Positions 25,671 to 40,043 of a stretch of DNA of 64,000 nucleotides are shown one piece after another. The stretch comes from Fratercula arctica (Eukaryota; Chordata; Aves; Charadriiformes; Alcidae). The stretch lies in contig CANTUZ010000001.1 of NCBI GenBank assembly GCA_947846985.1, forward strand, positions 33,442,727 through 33,506,726, in the 5' to 3' direction. The notes below the pieces were generated by a model, which searched no databases, was not told the DNA's origin, and was given only the letters and a program-made list of their open reading frames with translations. The position numbers and the translations under genes were made by a program. Positions within the stretch are counted from its first letter, which is position 1. Each line of letters starts with the position of its first letter.

Positions 25671-28243
25671 ATATTCCAAGCCTCCTCCATAATTTATTCT
25701 GTGAGAAATTTGGTTCAGTAGATTTCTCATAGCTTCTCAAAACATACACTTTGAAATGAAAACTGTGAATTATAGAATGACTTTGTGCTTTCTTTCTCTA
25801 ACTGAATCAATATGTGGTCATTCAATCCAAGACTAATTGTCGAAAGAGGATCTAAATTACATCTCCACCCATTTGTTTTACTGACTAGTAAAGAAATTTA
25901 ACCCACATGGAAATAATGAGAACTTCCTATATTTAGCATAGTCCTACAGCTTAAATGTAGAGATCTGCTGTGAAGACCTATTTCCCCAAAATACCTTCTT
26001 TATGTCAGATTTAGATATGGCTTAACTCCTGACATAATTAATTCCACTGGCAGTGAGGTTCCTGCCTTGCCAGTTCATTCTAGCCTATTTATTTATTTTT
26101 AACTGATCCAAACCAATTCTATCACATAATTAACACACAATACTGTTTAGTCACCTTTACCTTTTTTATCTTTGGCTCCTGAAATTACTCACCTGTATTC
26201 TTAGCATGATTAATTGCTCTTTCCTCTTCTGTGACCTTTAAAGGAGTCACTTTTGTCCCATGCTAGTAGCTCCAGTTCCTTCATCATTTGCCCAGACTCT
26301 GTTCTCTAATGTATAGACATTTTGGTGCTTTCTCACTGATCTCAGCCTTTCTTGTCTTTTTCCTTTTATTTTTTCCCACTTGGCTTTAGATACACCTGTT
26401 TCCTTAAATACATTGCCAATGGTTCTCTCTAGATACTGGTATTTTGCCTGCTGTTTGTCCTCTGTTTGTCCTGGTGTGGATTTCCCCCCCACATACCTTG
26501 ATTCCTCAGGATTTCTGAAGACCCTGCACAGCTTTAGGTCTCTGCCTGCTTCTGACAGGCGACACACCTTCATGCTCTTTGAGCCTAATGCAACAACAAC
26601 CTCATCAGATCTTTTCAGCGCAGGGTCCTTGGTTATGGGATGTGCTTTATCCTGAGGGGATTGTCAGGGTTCTCATCTTCCCATTTAATCTGATTTCTTT
26701 TGTCTTAAGGCTTACTCAGTTGTGAAGAGAGACATATGTCTTCCTTTCCCTCACCTTCCCTGCCTGTACCTTTTTTTGCTTAGGGTGAAGTGAATTCTGA
26801 TGATCAGTGCTTTTTCCATTAAAAATAAGCTTGGTTCTGTCAAAAGTAGGCTGAAACCCTCTGAAACACTTTCATGTGAGCAGTCGGTTGGTCCCCAACC
26901 CAACTGCAGGAGCTCAGTCTGCCGGGCACTGAGAAGGAGACTGGCCTGGCAGCCGTTCTGTCCACTGATTTAGGAAAGCCTTGTCAGCATCCAGCTGGTG
27001 TCATCTTAGGAAAACAATCTGACTGATGCAACTGAAGGTAAAGATGGACTGTTGATCTCCATTGCTTGAGATTATGTTCAACTATCAGAAGATTATTTGT
27101 ATGTACTATGTATTGAACATACACTAGGAGATACTGTAGATACTGCACCTGGAGGAAGTGAGCTGAAAATCCACCTACAGTGAATGCAATTTTGGTTAAG
27201 CAAAAACCTGACATGCTGTACAGAGTGACACTAGTGATTTCCCTGGTGGACAGAGGAAGGAAGAGGAGTCTTTACCACTGGATGTTGTTGAGTTTGCATT
27301 GCTAAGATACATTGGCGTGATGGAGCACAACATCCAGGAGTAATGGAAGGATCCTGTGTGACATCTCAGATCTTGTAAAGTAACTCCACTGAAGTACTGC
27401 TGGATATTAGAGACATGTTTGCATAAAAGTGCTTGGTATTTAAAGAGGTGCTTTTGCCTGCTGTGCAAAAATGAGCGACTCATTACTTCCATCATCTAAG
27501 ACCCCGTGTCTGGAGGCAAAGAGAACAAATATGAGGTTGTGCTCCTTTCCTTGCTTTCTTTTGTAGAGTATTTTGATCTCCTCCCCTGCTTGCTGGGAGA
27601 GGAGGGAAGGAAGGTCATGCGCTGCATATAAAGCAATGACCTCTGCAAAGTCATGGCCTGTGGAGCCATGTCAAAAGATAAGCTGCCTTGTTAGCCTGTC
27701 CTCTGTAATCATCTGTAGCTGCCACATCACAATTTCCCTGGGCAGATCAATGCCTACCAGCAGTCTCATTAGCTGGGAAACCTTCTAAAATTGATCACCA
27801 CCTCTAACTGTATCGGCCTCCATGGGGTACAGCCCAATCAGTACCTCTCCTGTATGAAGTGCCGCTTCTATTTGATAAGGAAAGGAACTTAAGATTCTCA
27901 TGTCATAAACATACTGTGACAATAAAGTATGACGCTGCCCAGAAGTTTGTTGTTCTGGTTAAATTCCTGTCACTATTAAAAACAAGAACTTCTCACTGAA
28001 ATACCCTTTCCAAGGGTGTAACATGAAGTAAGTGAATGCCAAAAGGAAAAATTGCCTGCAACCTTGTCCACTGTCTGCAGGATACAGTTATTTCCTATCT
28101 CTTGAAAGCCTTGTTAGCTTCCTTGTGTACAACTGGCCCTTGAAAGTCAACTGTATCTGTTATCACAGTTGCTTGAGTATGTGTTTGTGTCTTGTGCGAA
28201 TGAGGTCCAGACACGCATGTAGAGTACTGTGGAAAAGTCTGCA

Positions 28244-28289
28244 AGCTTCTCTCTTTTGGGATCAGCAGCTTCTCTTTTGGGATCAGCAT
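28244..28289. repeat. Short tandem duplication (2 copies)
   Basis: CTTCTCTTTTGGGATCAGCA occurs twice in direct succession with slight differences, within intron 6. It looks like a local replication slippage product. Confidence 0.7.
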
Positions 28290-31200
28290 CTCCTTTACCC
28301 AGTTGGACTCAAGCTCTATTAGATGACTAAAATGGACAGAACTCACAAGGTATCTCCTAAAGTAGCTGTGTTTAAAAAGCCTGAAGAGCACACAGGAGCA
28401 GACTTTGGGCTGGGAAGGTTGCTGTGTGGCAGGATTGCTACGGTTTGTACTAACAGAGGAGAAGCACTTGAGGGATTTATTGGTGATAGCTTCACTGTGA
28501 TTATGCCTCTGCAGATACCAGATCTAGAAAATAAGGAGTACATGTGCACTTTTCTACTGGAAACTACTTTCACATGAAATTGAGTCCTTCCTTCTGAGTA
28601 ATGTTGTCTTGGATGCATGTGGTAGAGGCTGTGTTAAAAGGTAATGAATGCTTGTGTAGTCCATATCTTGCAGTTGGCTATTCCTTGTGAGGAAAGTACT
28701 GTGTCCATCTTTCCAAATGGGAACAAAGAAGAGGCTAGATGGCTGGCCCAGAACTTTTCAGGATGTCCCTCTTTAGTTGGGGACACAAAAATTGTCATTT
28801 AAACAGTAATGAGGCATGGCTACCTCATGCCTTGCTTTTCTTTGTGGCTTCCTGTGCAGGTGGTATGAATCTGTGCCTGAACCGTAGCGTGTCTCACCAT
28901 ATGGTTTTAGCCCACCTCTCTAGTAAGGTGCTTTTATTTAATTTGGATTCGACTTCCCAGAAACTGTCATGTTGGATGTGGTCCACTGCTTTTCTAATAG
29001 CCATCTATGTATTCATGTAATGGGAAGAACAGTCTAGCACATAGGGTTTCTTTTTAATACTATGTGATGTACTGTTGTAACATTTCATCCTTCCCTTTGT
29101 TACATATTTGTGCTTCTGTATTTGTGAAGGTTATACTCCTGTAAAAATTCCTGGCACTGCTGCACTTGGGTACATGTGTGCACTCAATATATTCTGCTCA
29201 GAATTTGGACATGGAAACAGAATTTGCCAGAGTGCCTCTAAGTGCATATTCCAAACACAATGCAAGAGGTTCACCAAACCGAGCTGATATACACTTGCCT
29301 GCCAAAGCAGTTCTCTCAAAAGTCATAAAATGCAAGAAAATAATACCTGAGTCAAAACAGAGTTTTTATTTATTTATCTATTTTTACAGGATAAATACTA
29401 GTGTCCTTGCTAGTTTTCAGTCCCCTATGATGTGTGGTTCAAACAGCAGGCTGGTAACAAATTCTCCCCACAGAAGTGCAAGCGTAAACCTGACTGGACT
29501 TTTAATATAGGTTGCTAGAGAGAATGAAAGAGGGCTTGCACAAAAAGGGTTTGCAGCCTTGAGAATCTTTTGTTTGCTTCTTTTCACCACAATGGTCTTC
29601 GTTTTGTTCATTTGCTCCTGATTATTTTAAGTGTTGTCAATTATTTAGCTAACAGGCAGAAAACTAGGCTTTTATAGACATCCAAAGGGACTCTCTTGAG
29701 TGTAATAATGAAGGCAGTTTATTGAACGCCTGTGAGGTTGCTTTCTAATTGTATGCATTAATCTGCCCATGCAAGCTGGCTGAAAATATAGAAGCAGATT
29801 GCACATGCAGATGGAGCACACAGAATGGAAGATCTATGCAATAGACTTATACAAAACTGCATTTTCCTTAAAACTGGATTTATGCTTATTACTTCAGATA
29901 ATAAATGAAATTTGATGTCTAAAATAACTTCCAAGACTATTGGATGAGTTGGTAGGAGGAAAGAATAGCCTAGCTATATTATTTCATCCAGTCAGGAAAA
30001 CAAAAAAAGCAAGTGGGTTGACAGGAAAGATTAGTTTTGAGTGTGGGTGGGAAGTGATGAAAATAATTCTGCTGAGAAAGTTGCCTTTTTAAAAAAAAAA
30101 AAAAAAAAAACCCTATTTTTATACTTTCTTGAAGTCTTATACCTAAAATGAACTAGTGCCACATTTTTTGTTCTTATCCCCAAGAACAGGAACACATGCT
30201 CAAGAACTTGCAGACAAGAAAGCCTACCAGCCAAATATAGCACAGTTTTTGATCACTGTCATTAGATTTATCCACGTCCTCCTTAGTATGCTTGTGCATT
30301 ACTCCCAGCAAAGTATGTGGATATTGCATTAAGCTTGGTATGTGGCTACTGGAAGGATTTGTGCTGGAAAGCAAGTGAACTAAATACCCAGAGGATGGCC
30401 TTTCTTCCCAGTAAAGGGCATTGCAGAAGAGCCATCAACATCATACAGGAATTTAATGAGTTAATTATTTCACATTGTAAATTTTTACCTTATGGCTTTC
30501 AGCAAAAGATGAATCCCCCACCTACACACACACACCAAAAAATGGGCATTAGTTCATGCTGACAACTTCGTACATGTCTGATGTTTGTTTCTTCTTACCC
30601 AAAAGTGGACTCTGTCCTGCAGGTGTGGGTTGGAGTTGAGGTACAGGAGAACCAGAATTCATGCAGAGTTGAGGGCATGTTTCTTGCTGACAGATGGACA
30701 TGTTTTTACTACCTTGCCCCTTGTCATGGCCCAGCTGTGGGAAACATGACAGTTGCTTGTAGCCTTCTGAACTTACTTAAACCTTGTAAACTTCTTGCTG
30801 TAGTAAATCTCTGCAAAAAGGAGGGGATGTGAGAGAAGGCATCTATAACTATATACCAGCAAAAGCCATTGGTGTCCCCACTTAGGCTACTTGCAAGTTT
30901 GTTAATGGCTTAATTTTGAAATATGTACCTTTGGTGGGATTATTTTCACAAATGGTATTATTGCGCCCCCAGCTTCGTTCCCACTTTAGCAAATGATTTC
31001 TGTTAGTGAAAATCCCAACTAGACCTCCCTTTGGAGTCTCTTTCTCCATCTCCAACACAGAATCTATGGGAAACCTGCATAAATAGACAGCAATCTCATG
31101 GACCTTTGAGTCGACCTCTGGAATTTCTTCAATATTAACATTTGATTTTGTTAGGCCACATAACAGAGGAGCAGCAATGTTTAAAACCATGGCAAACTAA

Positions 31201-34200
31201 GAGCCATGCATATGGTTTAGTACCAGCCAGCCTGGCCTGTGGGTCATAGCAAGTGCCTGACCAGGATGCACATGGCAAGGCATAAGGCAGAGCCCTCACT
31301 GAGGAAAGAACAAGGTCATCAGTAAGAACACATCCACCACCAACCTTACAGAAATGAAGGGCAGCTCTCCTTGTGGGCAGGCTTTGGTAGAGTTAAGCAA
31401 CCGATCTTAATTTCTGCAAAAGTTGAGGAAGTTGTTACACTTAGCCAATTTAATATGTTGAAGTGGGGAGAAGCATAGATATGCTTGTTGGTGCTGCAAA
31501 AAGATGCGTCTTGAATGAAATTCAGTTTTGGGTTTTGGTTTTGTTTTTGAAAGGGGAGGGGTCCTGCTATTCTTTAAAAACCATCGTGAAACTTCTGGGC
31601 AGATGTGTGAAACTAACATTATGTATGCATTATGCATGGGTCTTAGTTTGTCAGCTGAATTGGAAGAAAACGGTGAAATGTCATGTTAGTGTTGCTTACT
31701 GGCAATGAATTTGGAAGCTGATATGCCCATGTCATTCAGCATTAGATGCTACTTCTGTTGTCTTAGCAACTACTCATGTAATCTCCTCTCTGAAATGGCT
31801 ATAATGACTTACCTGGCTTGGGATTCTTTATTTTTATTTCTTATAACTGTTTTTTAATGTCTCTTAGCATACTTGTGGACATTCATTAGAGCAGAATTGT
31901 AATGCTGGAGATCCTACAGCTTGAGAAAACAAGGCGTTCTGGAGCTGTCTTGTTTTCAGTAGTAATAAGAGTGGCCATTATCTTTTAAAAATTGTCAAGA
32001 GAAATAAAGAGATTTATGACATGTGCAAAAGTATTGTGCATTTTTTTTCAAAAGCACTGGCATAAAAGCCAGTATATTTTTCTGTATCCTGGCATTTCAA
32101 TATCCATCAATTAAAGCAAAAGAATTAACTGCCACTGGTTTCATTGGGAAGGAGTAATGAAGATTACAAGAAGCCTTTTTAATGGATGCATTTTTAATGT
32201 TAGTGTGTAAAACAGACTTAAAGCCCACAACTTTATGTGTAGGCAGGAAAAATTATTTTCTTTGCATCTTTGTTCTGAGAGGAATACGGTCTCAAATGAA
32301 AAGCTTAGCTAGTGGTGCTGTGCGAATCTTGGGTGGAGGAAGATGCTGGAGCCTGACTCCTTATCCTTAAGCATGTCCCTAAGGATGAATCCTTTTCAGG
32401 ACTGGCTCTTCTGTTTGTCTGATGCGACAGGAGTTAAGACCAAATGACACACAAAGTTAAAGACCGTATTCTGCACAGGATTTTAGACCTCAGGTCCTGC
32501 AACGAGATCAGTTTGGGTCTTCAGATCTTCCACAGTTGCACGCTGGAGTCAACTGTGAAGCTTTCTGCTTCTTGGCTGTCAGGGCTGTTGACCCTGTTAG
32601 AGCACGGAAGCTCCCACCTAGGCCAGAGGAACCTAGGGTCACTCCAGCTTTTATATCCGCCCCCTCGTCTCACCCCAATGGGAATGTGGAGAGTGCAGGT
32701 ATTTAGTCCCAAACAATAAGAAATGTGTGTGGATTCCCTGATCTACAGTAGCTTGTGAGTGCAGTGTGCCAACTCTAAATTCTGAAATTACGCCATTCTC
32801 AGTGGAACACCTAGCGAATTCATGTTTCAGCATTTTACATGTACTTGTTGAGCTTCAAGTATATGCTTTTACAAAACAGCTTTTAAGAAAGGAGTCTGCC
32901 TGAAGAAGAGTTGTGAAATGTTAAGCCGTGTATCTGAGGACCCACAGAGAGCATCTGCAACATGAACTGATTTCCAGAGTCATGCACTGTCCCCTCCTAG
33001 CACGTTGCTCAGTGATCCTGGCAGCAGAGTCAGTATTTTCCCATGGCAGCTCTTCAGAGTTTTTCAGCCCCTGAATGCAGTATTGTGCTTCACTCCCCCA
33101 TGGCTGCATCTGTACTAATAAATTAAGCACTGTCAATCACTGTCACTTTTGAGGCCAACAGGCCTGAGACTACCTGCTTCCATTGCTAGCAAATTTTTTA
33201 GCTCCCAAAATGGGTCACTTGCATCCAAAGTGCCTGTTGGGAGTTACTTGTGGTTGATACTCATTCCCAGACAGCAGCCAGGAGTTTGGGAAAGGTCTAT
33301 TTGGAACAGGTGAAAACTATTAAAGGAACTGTTACCACAACATAGATGGGTGAGTCCCCATGCTAAGAGTATTGCCTAGTGCTATTAAATGTACCAGTAT
33401 GGGAGTAGCCTATTTTAATTAGCAGAGCAAAAGGCTTGTTCCCAGCAGTGTAATGGCAAACAGGGCTACCGAGAAAGACAAAATAACCTTATAAGATCGT
33501 TCCAGCTTAACAAGTGCATCTGAACTTCTCTTTTCCCTCCAGCTTGATGCTTAGGGATAGCGAGAGCTCAGGTTAGCAACCTTTTCAGAGGGTGCCATCT
33601 TCTTGGTTTGTCTAAATTTTGGATCTCTTTTTGCCTAGCTATTTTTGATGGGTGTCAGGATACTGCTGTATTCAAATTAGTTTCTTCAGCTCATGCTCTT
33701 CTTTCCTTAATGTTAATCAGTTTAGAGGAACACATTTTATTAGCATCTTTGATTAGCCCTTGAAGTTCTAGCAAATGAGTGAGATGTTGCTCCAACTGTC
33801 TGAATGTGGAACACCTATGGACACTTTGAAATGCTGATTTCCTTCTGGAGATAATGCTTTCCTCTCTGCAACATTAATTAAACTGTCATCTCTCTGACTT
33901 CCCCCTTTCCCTGCAGCATGGCTTATGCTGCGCTCTGCATTGTTATGACTTTAGGTTTAACATTATGAAAAATACCATTCAGTCTGGCAGCTCCAGATGC
34001 ATTGCTGGGTATCCATAGAGATGATACACAATGAATTAACATATATGACTGAATTGACTGAGTTTGTCTTTAGTCAGGTTTGGAAACCTGAATCCCTTTC
34101 TTGTGATAGGGACACTTCATTAACGTACTTCTTAGTTTGGTGTAGTAGGGTTTTTCTGTATTCAAAAGCAGTGCAAAGTCTTGCTGAGAAATTTCATTTG

Positions 34201-36001
34201 CTTCCACTCTTGTAATCATCTTTTCTAATACTGAAATGGAGTTAGTTTTTCATCTATCAGTGTGCTGATCCGGGAAATGCAGTGTCTTAACCCTCCACCC
34301 CATTTTTATCCAAATAATGAGAACTTCCACATACTGCATGTCATTCTTTTGCCATCCATAAGGAATTAGGACGTCCAGGTATACCCCTAAGTTGGCAGAT
34401 ATTTCTTTGCAGAGCTTCACTTTCTTAAATATATTCCAGATTTGCTGTAGGAGTTCTTAGTCTTTCTGGTGTAGAAATAAATCGTTATTTTAGCATTTTT
34501 AGCATAGGTAGAGAAACACAAAATCTGCAATTTAAAACTTCAAGTTCCCAAAATTATTCTGTGCAATCTCACCACTCAATCAGTCACCTTTCATAGAAAA
34601 AATGTGTGTGCTTGAGGCTTGGGTAGGAAGACCATTAATTTATTTAACCTTGATATACAGGTGCTCTGGAGATCAGGGAATCTTATGTTTCACTTTGTTC
34701 TTTCTGTATTATGTATTGGCGGAGGTCCATGTTAACTGCCCAGGTAATGGAGGAAAGGGAGTAAACTGGGAATGCTGAGACTCTAAAAGCATGGCTTGCT
34801 ACAGCTTGAGCAAGTACTCTGTACCTGAAGTGGTAACAGGGTTTTGTATTGTGTAGAGTAGCAGAGAAGAACTTGTGGGTTCTTGTTCTTTTTCCCCACT
34901 TCTCCTCAATATAGCCACTGACCAGCGGGGCATTTTCCAAAAATTCATCTACTCACCTTTTCAGATCATGGAGTGAAAGACAAAACCACACTTGGTAGTC
35001 TGTTTCACCAATTAGTCATCATCACTCTTTAGCAGCCAAGGCTTTTTCTCCAAGGTTAAGTAGTTGTCTTTGGTAGTGGCATCTCCTCCACAGAGCCAGC
35101 TGGTTGCCCTGTTAGCAGAGTAAATCTTTGTGTCGAATGCCTCTTGAAGCGCTCTTTCTGCTCTCACTGCAGTACTTTCATGCTTTCCAAAGCTGTATAT
35201 GGAAATAAAATCGCCTCTTTCCTCTAATTCTATTCCTTTGCGCGAGGAAAGACTTGAATAGATAGATATGACTGGGACGGCAGGTTAGGAAACTGATTCT
35301 CGATATGGCACTATACTTAACATTTGTTTATGTTGCTGCTTGTGACTTTGTTTAACTGTACTTGGTTGAAACTGTGAGCAAAGTGATGCTTCTTTGAAAA
35401 TCTGGCTTATAAAATGTGCGATTGGAAAAATAAAATTGCCCTTGCCAGAATAAGAAATGACAATGTTGTGCAGTTCTGCTTCAACTAAGCTTTTTTGTTT
35501 TTTTCAATGCTACAAAATTCTTCAAAGTCTTTCTGCTTGATTAAGTAATCTGTTGTAAGGCTGCATTCTATTAACCATGAAGGAAAATTCCTTAAAATAA
35601 TCTTTTAAATTACGTCTCTGAGATTTATAGATATGGTAGAAGGATTTGCAACAGTTCAGTGAAGCAGTTGCATCCTGATGAAGTCCAATGGTGTGCAAGT
35701 CTGTGTTTTAGGAGCTTTACAATGAGGAAAGAAAGCACAGCCACTGTAGACCCCAAATATGCAAATGACAATAATTGTTTGCTTAAAAATTCCTCCCAGC
35801 AAATGTCTTATCCACAATATAGGTTCTTTATCCTCTGTCCCATTTAATTCTGCCTGTCTCCATAACCATTTGTTCCACCTGTGCTGTTTTCCAGCAGTCA
35901 CATGATAAAACGTCTAGGCTAGATTCCAAGGGTGGAATAAAAAGCTGTATTTATTTTTATTGAAGCACTAACAATTCTATTTGGATTGGATTTCTTCATA
36001 G

Positions 36002-36095
36002 CAAAACCAATGAATTATTGAACAGATTGGACTTGGGTTTGCCAAAGAGTGATTCCTGTCAGATTGCTAATCGTGGTCCAGAATCTACAGCATGG
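36002..36095 (+). CDS. EPSTI1: EPSTI1 exon 7 (94 nt, phase 2-0)
   Basis: The acceptor is TTTCTTCATAG and the donor GTAAGC. One base completes the Tyr codon, then 31 codons begin KTNELLNRLDLGLPKSDSCQ and end GPESTAW. The opening NELLNRL continues the helix. The Pro/Gly/Ser-rich remainder is probably a flexible linker. It has the same phase pattern as exon 10; both open with an N-x-x-L-x-R-L block and both end in Ala-Trp followed by the identical donor GTAAGC. I infer it closes module copy 1. Confidence 0.93.
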
Positions 36096-37454
36096 GTAAG
36101 CAAAATCATGGCACGTGCTATATTTTCCGTCAGCTTTCCAGGTGCTGTTAATAGTGTAATATTAGAATATTCTAATTGAGCTTAATTGTCCAGGCATAAC
36201 TCAGTGAGTACCAAGGAGTCTTTCTGGGTAAATGAGATTGCCTACATTGTCTCTTAGACACTGGCAGAGTATCCTACATAGTAGGGCACTGCCTTTATTA
36301 CTCACAGATCTCTCACTGCTGAATGAGAACTGGATTTATATTCTAAGGTCAGATCAGAATCTTAAATGTGCTCTGTACCTATCCCTTGGTGGCAAGCTTT
36401 TATGAAATCTTAACTAGTTCATGTCAGCAGATGCTTTACTGCATTGAAAATCTAGTCAGAAGAGAAGCTTATTTCTTACTGCATCCTAAAAGTGATTCCA
36501 TAGGCTGCTTGGGGACTTTTTTCCCAGTCTGAATGAGCCTGGTAAGTATCAATGTAATTAGGAAATAGATAAAGTATTGCTTAACTTTCATTATTCTAAT
36601 TGCCTCAAAAAGACTTTTTCACATATGATTAGTCTCTTCTTGTCTAAACCAAGTTTCCTACTGATGTAAAAATTTGCAGTGAGGAATATTAACCCTGAGA
36701 TGGAATTATTTCTCCTTTAGGGAGGTTTGTAATCGGGGGAAGACAGAGAGCAGACAGCCAAGTGGACAGGAATTGTCATTACGAGCAATAGTCCTTAGTC
36801 AGCAGAAACTTGAAAGTATCCAATCTGGGCAGCTCTGTGTTGTATACAACCTTGAACACCAACAGTTGAGTAAAGGGAGTGAAAGATTTACTTCCATGTT
36901 TCCTTGGAAGCCTTGGAAATGTGCAAGACCCTCCTGTTATAGGAATTGCTGCAACCAGAATAGATGACAGCTCTGTATTGCCTCTGGTGTCTCTTCCTGG
37001 TTTTCATTGCATGAAAAGGGAAGGTAATAGGTTCCTTTCCCCTTTGATTCCTCAGGTCATTTTGTGTCTCTGAAAACCCTCAAGAAATCTTAGCATATGT
37101 GGGCAGATCCATAGCTTGAAGGAGCCAACTTCTGACCAGCATTGCTGAGCAGAAGGTCAGTTGCAGGAGAGTGGCTTTGAGAGTGGCTTTCAGACTGTCT
37201 TTTGTAGTCCTGGGCAGACAAGCAAGATGGACTATGAGAAGCTAAAAAAGATGTCTTGAAACCACTTCTATCTCCCTCTTGAAGCATCCAGTGCTCCCAA
37301 CAGTGGGGAAGTTGTTCTTTGGTAGGGAAGACCCAGCTCTGCAGCCTTTCATATGCTGTGAACATTGAACTGCGAAGACAAGTGAGCTCATGTCCCCACA
37401 ACTGACTTGGATTTCAGCATTTTAGTGTGCTCTCTTCATTTCTATACAGAAGTG

Positions 37455-37992
37455 GGTGGATGCCTGAAGGAACACCGAATTCTGGGCTCCCCAGTTCAAG
37501 AGAGACAGGGAACTACTGGAGAGAGTCCAGCGTAGGGCGACAAAGATGACCGAGGGATTGGAGCATCTCCCTTATGAGGGAAGGCTGAGAGAGCTGGGAC
37601 TCTTTAGCCTGGAGAAGAGAAGGCTGAGGGGAGACCTTACTAATGTTTACAAGTATCTAAAGGGTGGGTTTAAGTAGGATGGAGACAGACTCTTTTCAGT
37701 GGTTCCCAGTAACAGGACGAGGGGTAATGGGCACAAGCTGGAACATAGGAAGTTCCGATCATGAGGTAAAAACCGATCCTGAGAAAAAACTTCTTTACGG
37801 TGAGGGTGACAGAGCGCTGGAACAGGCTGCCCAGGGAGGTTGTGGATCCCCTTCTCTGGAGACTTTCAAGACCCGCCTGGATGCAGTCCTGAGTAATGTG
37901 CTCTGGGCAATCCTGCTTTAGCAGGGGAGTTGGACTAGATGATCTCTAGAGGTCCCTTCCAACCCTGAAAATTCTGTGATTCCGTGATTCTT
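37455..37992 (+). mobile_element. CR1 LINE copy, young subfamily
   Basis: About 540 bases of CR1: the C-terminal ORF2 region (CTCCCCAGTTCAAGAGAGAC, then GGGACTCTTTAGCCTGGAGA) through the 3' UTR to the tail ATTCTGTGATTCCGTGATTC. The frame is broken, including a local rearrangement near 37755-37790 where GATC...TGAG sequence is partly repeated. Over its last 330 bases it is nearly identical to the minus-strand copy at 57836-58170. Confidence 0.95.
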
Positions 37993-39455
37993 TCAGACGT
38001 AGAAGTGCTACTTTTAGCCTTTGCCTTCTACTTCACCTACCTATGTGTGCCTTTCTCGTTCCAGTTTTTGAGTAGTTTCTTAATAACTTATGACAAATTA
38101 CATACTATAGTTCCATCTTTGGCTTCACCAGTGTCCAAGCAGATAAAATACATAATTTATCTGTACTGTTTTTTTATTAATATCATCTGATGTTATACAT
38201 GTCTTTTGTGTGGCAGCATTTCTGTAGCTTTGTGAATCAATTCATCACTTGCTTATAATGCAGCAGTGCAGTTAGCAAAATGCCTTCCCAGGGAACTTGG
38301 ATGAGGTACGGTCTATAGGTGTACACACAGCCTCCGTGCTCTGTGTGAGGCGTCTGAAGCACATAATCAATAAGCTGTTATCTAAATAAACTTGGCGTAG
38401 TACCAAAATGCTAAACCAATGGGAAAACCTGAACTCTAATTTTGATGTTATCTTGGACCTGTGCTTTGTGTGGAGTAATTAAAAGATTCAGGAACAGTGT
38501 ATTTGAAATAGTGAAGTGTGGTAAACTTAGGAAGTGGCTGACATGCATGTTAAAAGGGGGGCATATATAGATGTGATTTTTTAAATTTAAAATTCATGTT
38601 CTAAAAAAAGTTTGTAACAATGTAACATTGATCAATTTTTTTTTCCTCACATAATTTCTTTGACAGTGATATTAATTTAGCACACCTTGTTCAAATACCA
38701 GTGTCAAATATTACTTGATGTGTGTGAACAAATTTGACTTCTTGGAGTCACTCTGTCATTGGTGACTTTTTTGGCCTGCTTATTTAATCAAGATCATAAT
38801 TAATTTTAATCCTGTCTTTCAAAGTGTTACCAATCCTGTGTAGATTTTTACTGTCTACCAACTTGATTAACATACACTCCACACAATTCTCCAAGCCATT
38901 ACGGAGAGTAATGAATAATATTGGACATGGAATGAGTCTCCCTGGACACGTGTAACAACTCCTCCCAACTCAAAATTGAGCTATTAATAATTGCTTTCTC
39001 TATTCAGTCTTTTTAGCAAATGATGTGCCTGTCATTTTAATGGTGTCATTCTGTATGCATATATCAAGTTTCGAGAACATTGTGTAGACCTGCAACAAAT
39101 TCCTCACTGAAGTCAAACCTGCAACACTTCTTGTTTTAAATTATACTGGCTCATTATTTAGTGTGGTATGCTGTGTATCTGCTCAAAGACTTTACAGTTA
39201 AGTTCCTATATATAAGATCCTAAGGATCCTGTAAGATCCTAATGGTAGCCTGTCTCTTTGCTAAGAACTACAACTTGTGAAAGATAGGGGCTAGTTATTT
39301 TAATGAAAACCTACACAGCTGCATACTTTATTTGTGATGTGTAGTTCAGATTTTCAGTTCTCTTGACTGCCCCACAAATAATATAGCAGACTTGATCTTT
39401 CAGGTTCTGTTGCCCTGCCTCCACAAATGCCTTTCCAGTACTCCCATGGAAATAG

Positions 39456-40043
39456 ACATAGAATCATAGAATCATAGAATCTTCATGGTTGGAAAGGACC
39501 TTTGAGATCATTGAGTCCAACCCTACACACACACAAAAAAACCCCTACGATCTTTGTCACTAGACCATGCCTTGAAGTGCCAAATCTACACGTTCCTTAA
39601 ATACCTCTAGGGATGGTGACTCAACCACCTCCCTGGGCAGGCTGTTCCAGTGCCTGACCACTCTTTCAATAAAGTAATTCTTCCTAATATCTAATCTAAA
39701 CCTCCCCTGCCGCAACTTCAGACCATTTCCTCTGGTCCTGTCATTATTCACCTGGGAGAAGAAGCCAACACCCACCTCTCTACAACCTCCTTTCAGGCAG
39801 TTGTAGAGGGCAATGAGGTCTCCCCTCAGCCTCCTCTTCTCCAAACTAAACATGCCCAGTTCCCTCAGCCTCTCCTCATATGGCTTGGTCTCCAGACCCC
39901 TCACCAGCTTGGTACCTCTCCTCTGGACACGCTCCAGCACTTCAGTGTCCCTCTTGTACAGAGGGGCCCAGAACTGAACACAGCACTCGAGGTGAGGTCT
40001 CACTCACCAGTGCCGAGTACAGAGGCACCATCACTTCCCCGCT
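39456..40043 (-). mobile_element. CR1 LINE copy with intact ORF2 C-terminal frame
   Basis: The inverted octamer tail (CATAGAAT repeated) opens the copy at 39456, and the body runs back to about 40043. On the minus strand a frame from 40003 to 39560 stays open for 147 codons. It encodes the C-terminal part of the CR1 ORF2 protein, with the recognisable blocks [49 protein letters not shown] and [20 protein letters not shown]. It lacks the endonuclease and most of the reverse transcriptase, so it is a dead fragment. An ACACACAC-type insertion lies near 39527. It sits antisense inside intron 7. Confidence 0.95.

Larger units (their letters stand above)
25237..36001 (+). other. EPSTI1 intron 6
   Basis: The largest internal intron, 10.8 kb. 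It contains a G/T-rich tract (25290-25380), a CR1 3' fragment on the + strand (25436-25670), a two-copy 21-bp-scale duplication near 28244-28289 (TTCTCTTTTGGGATCAGCA) and an A tract near 30092-30110. Otherwise it is ordinary AT-rich intron, with no further exon recognised. Confidence 0.82.
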
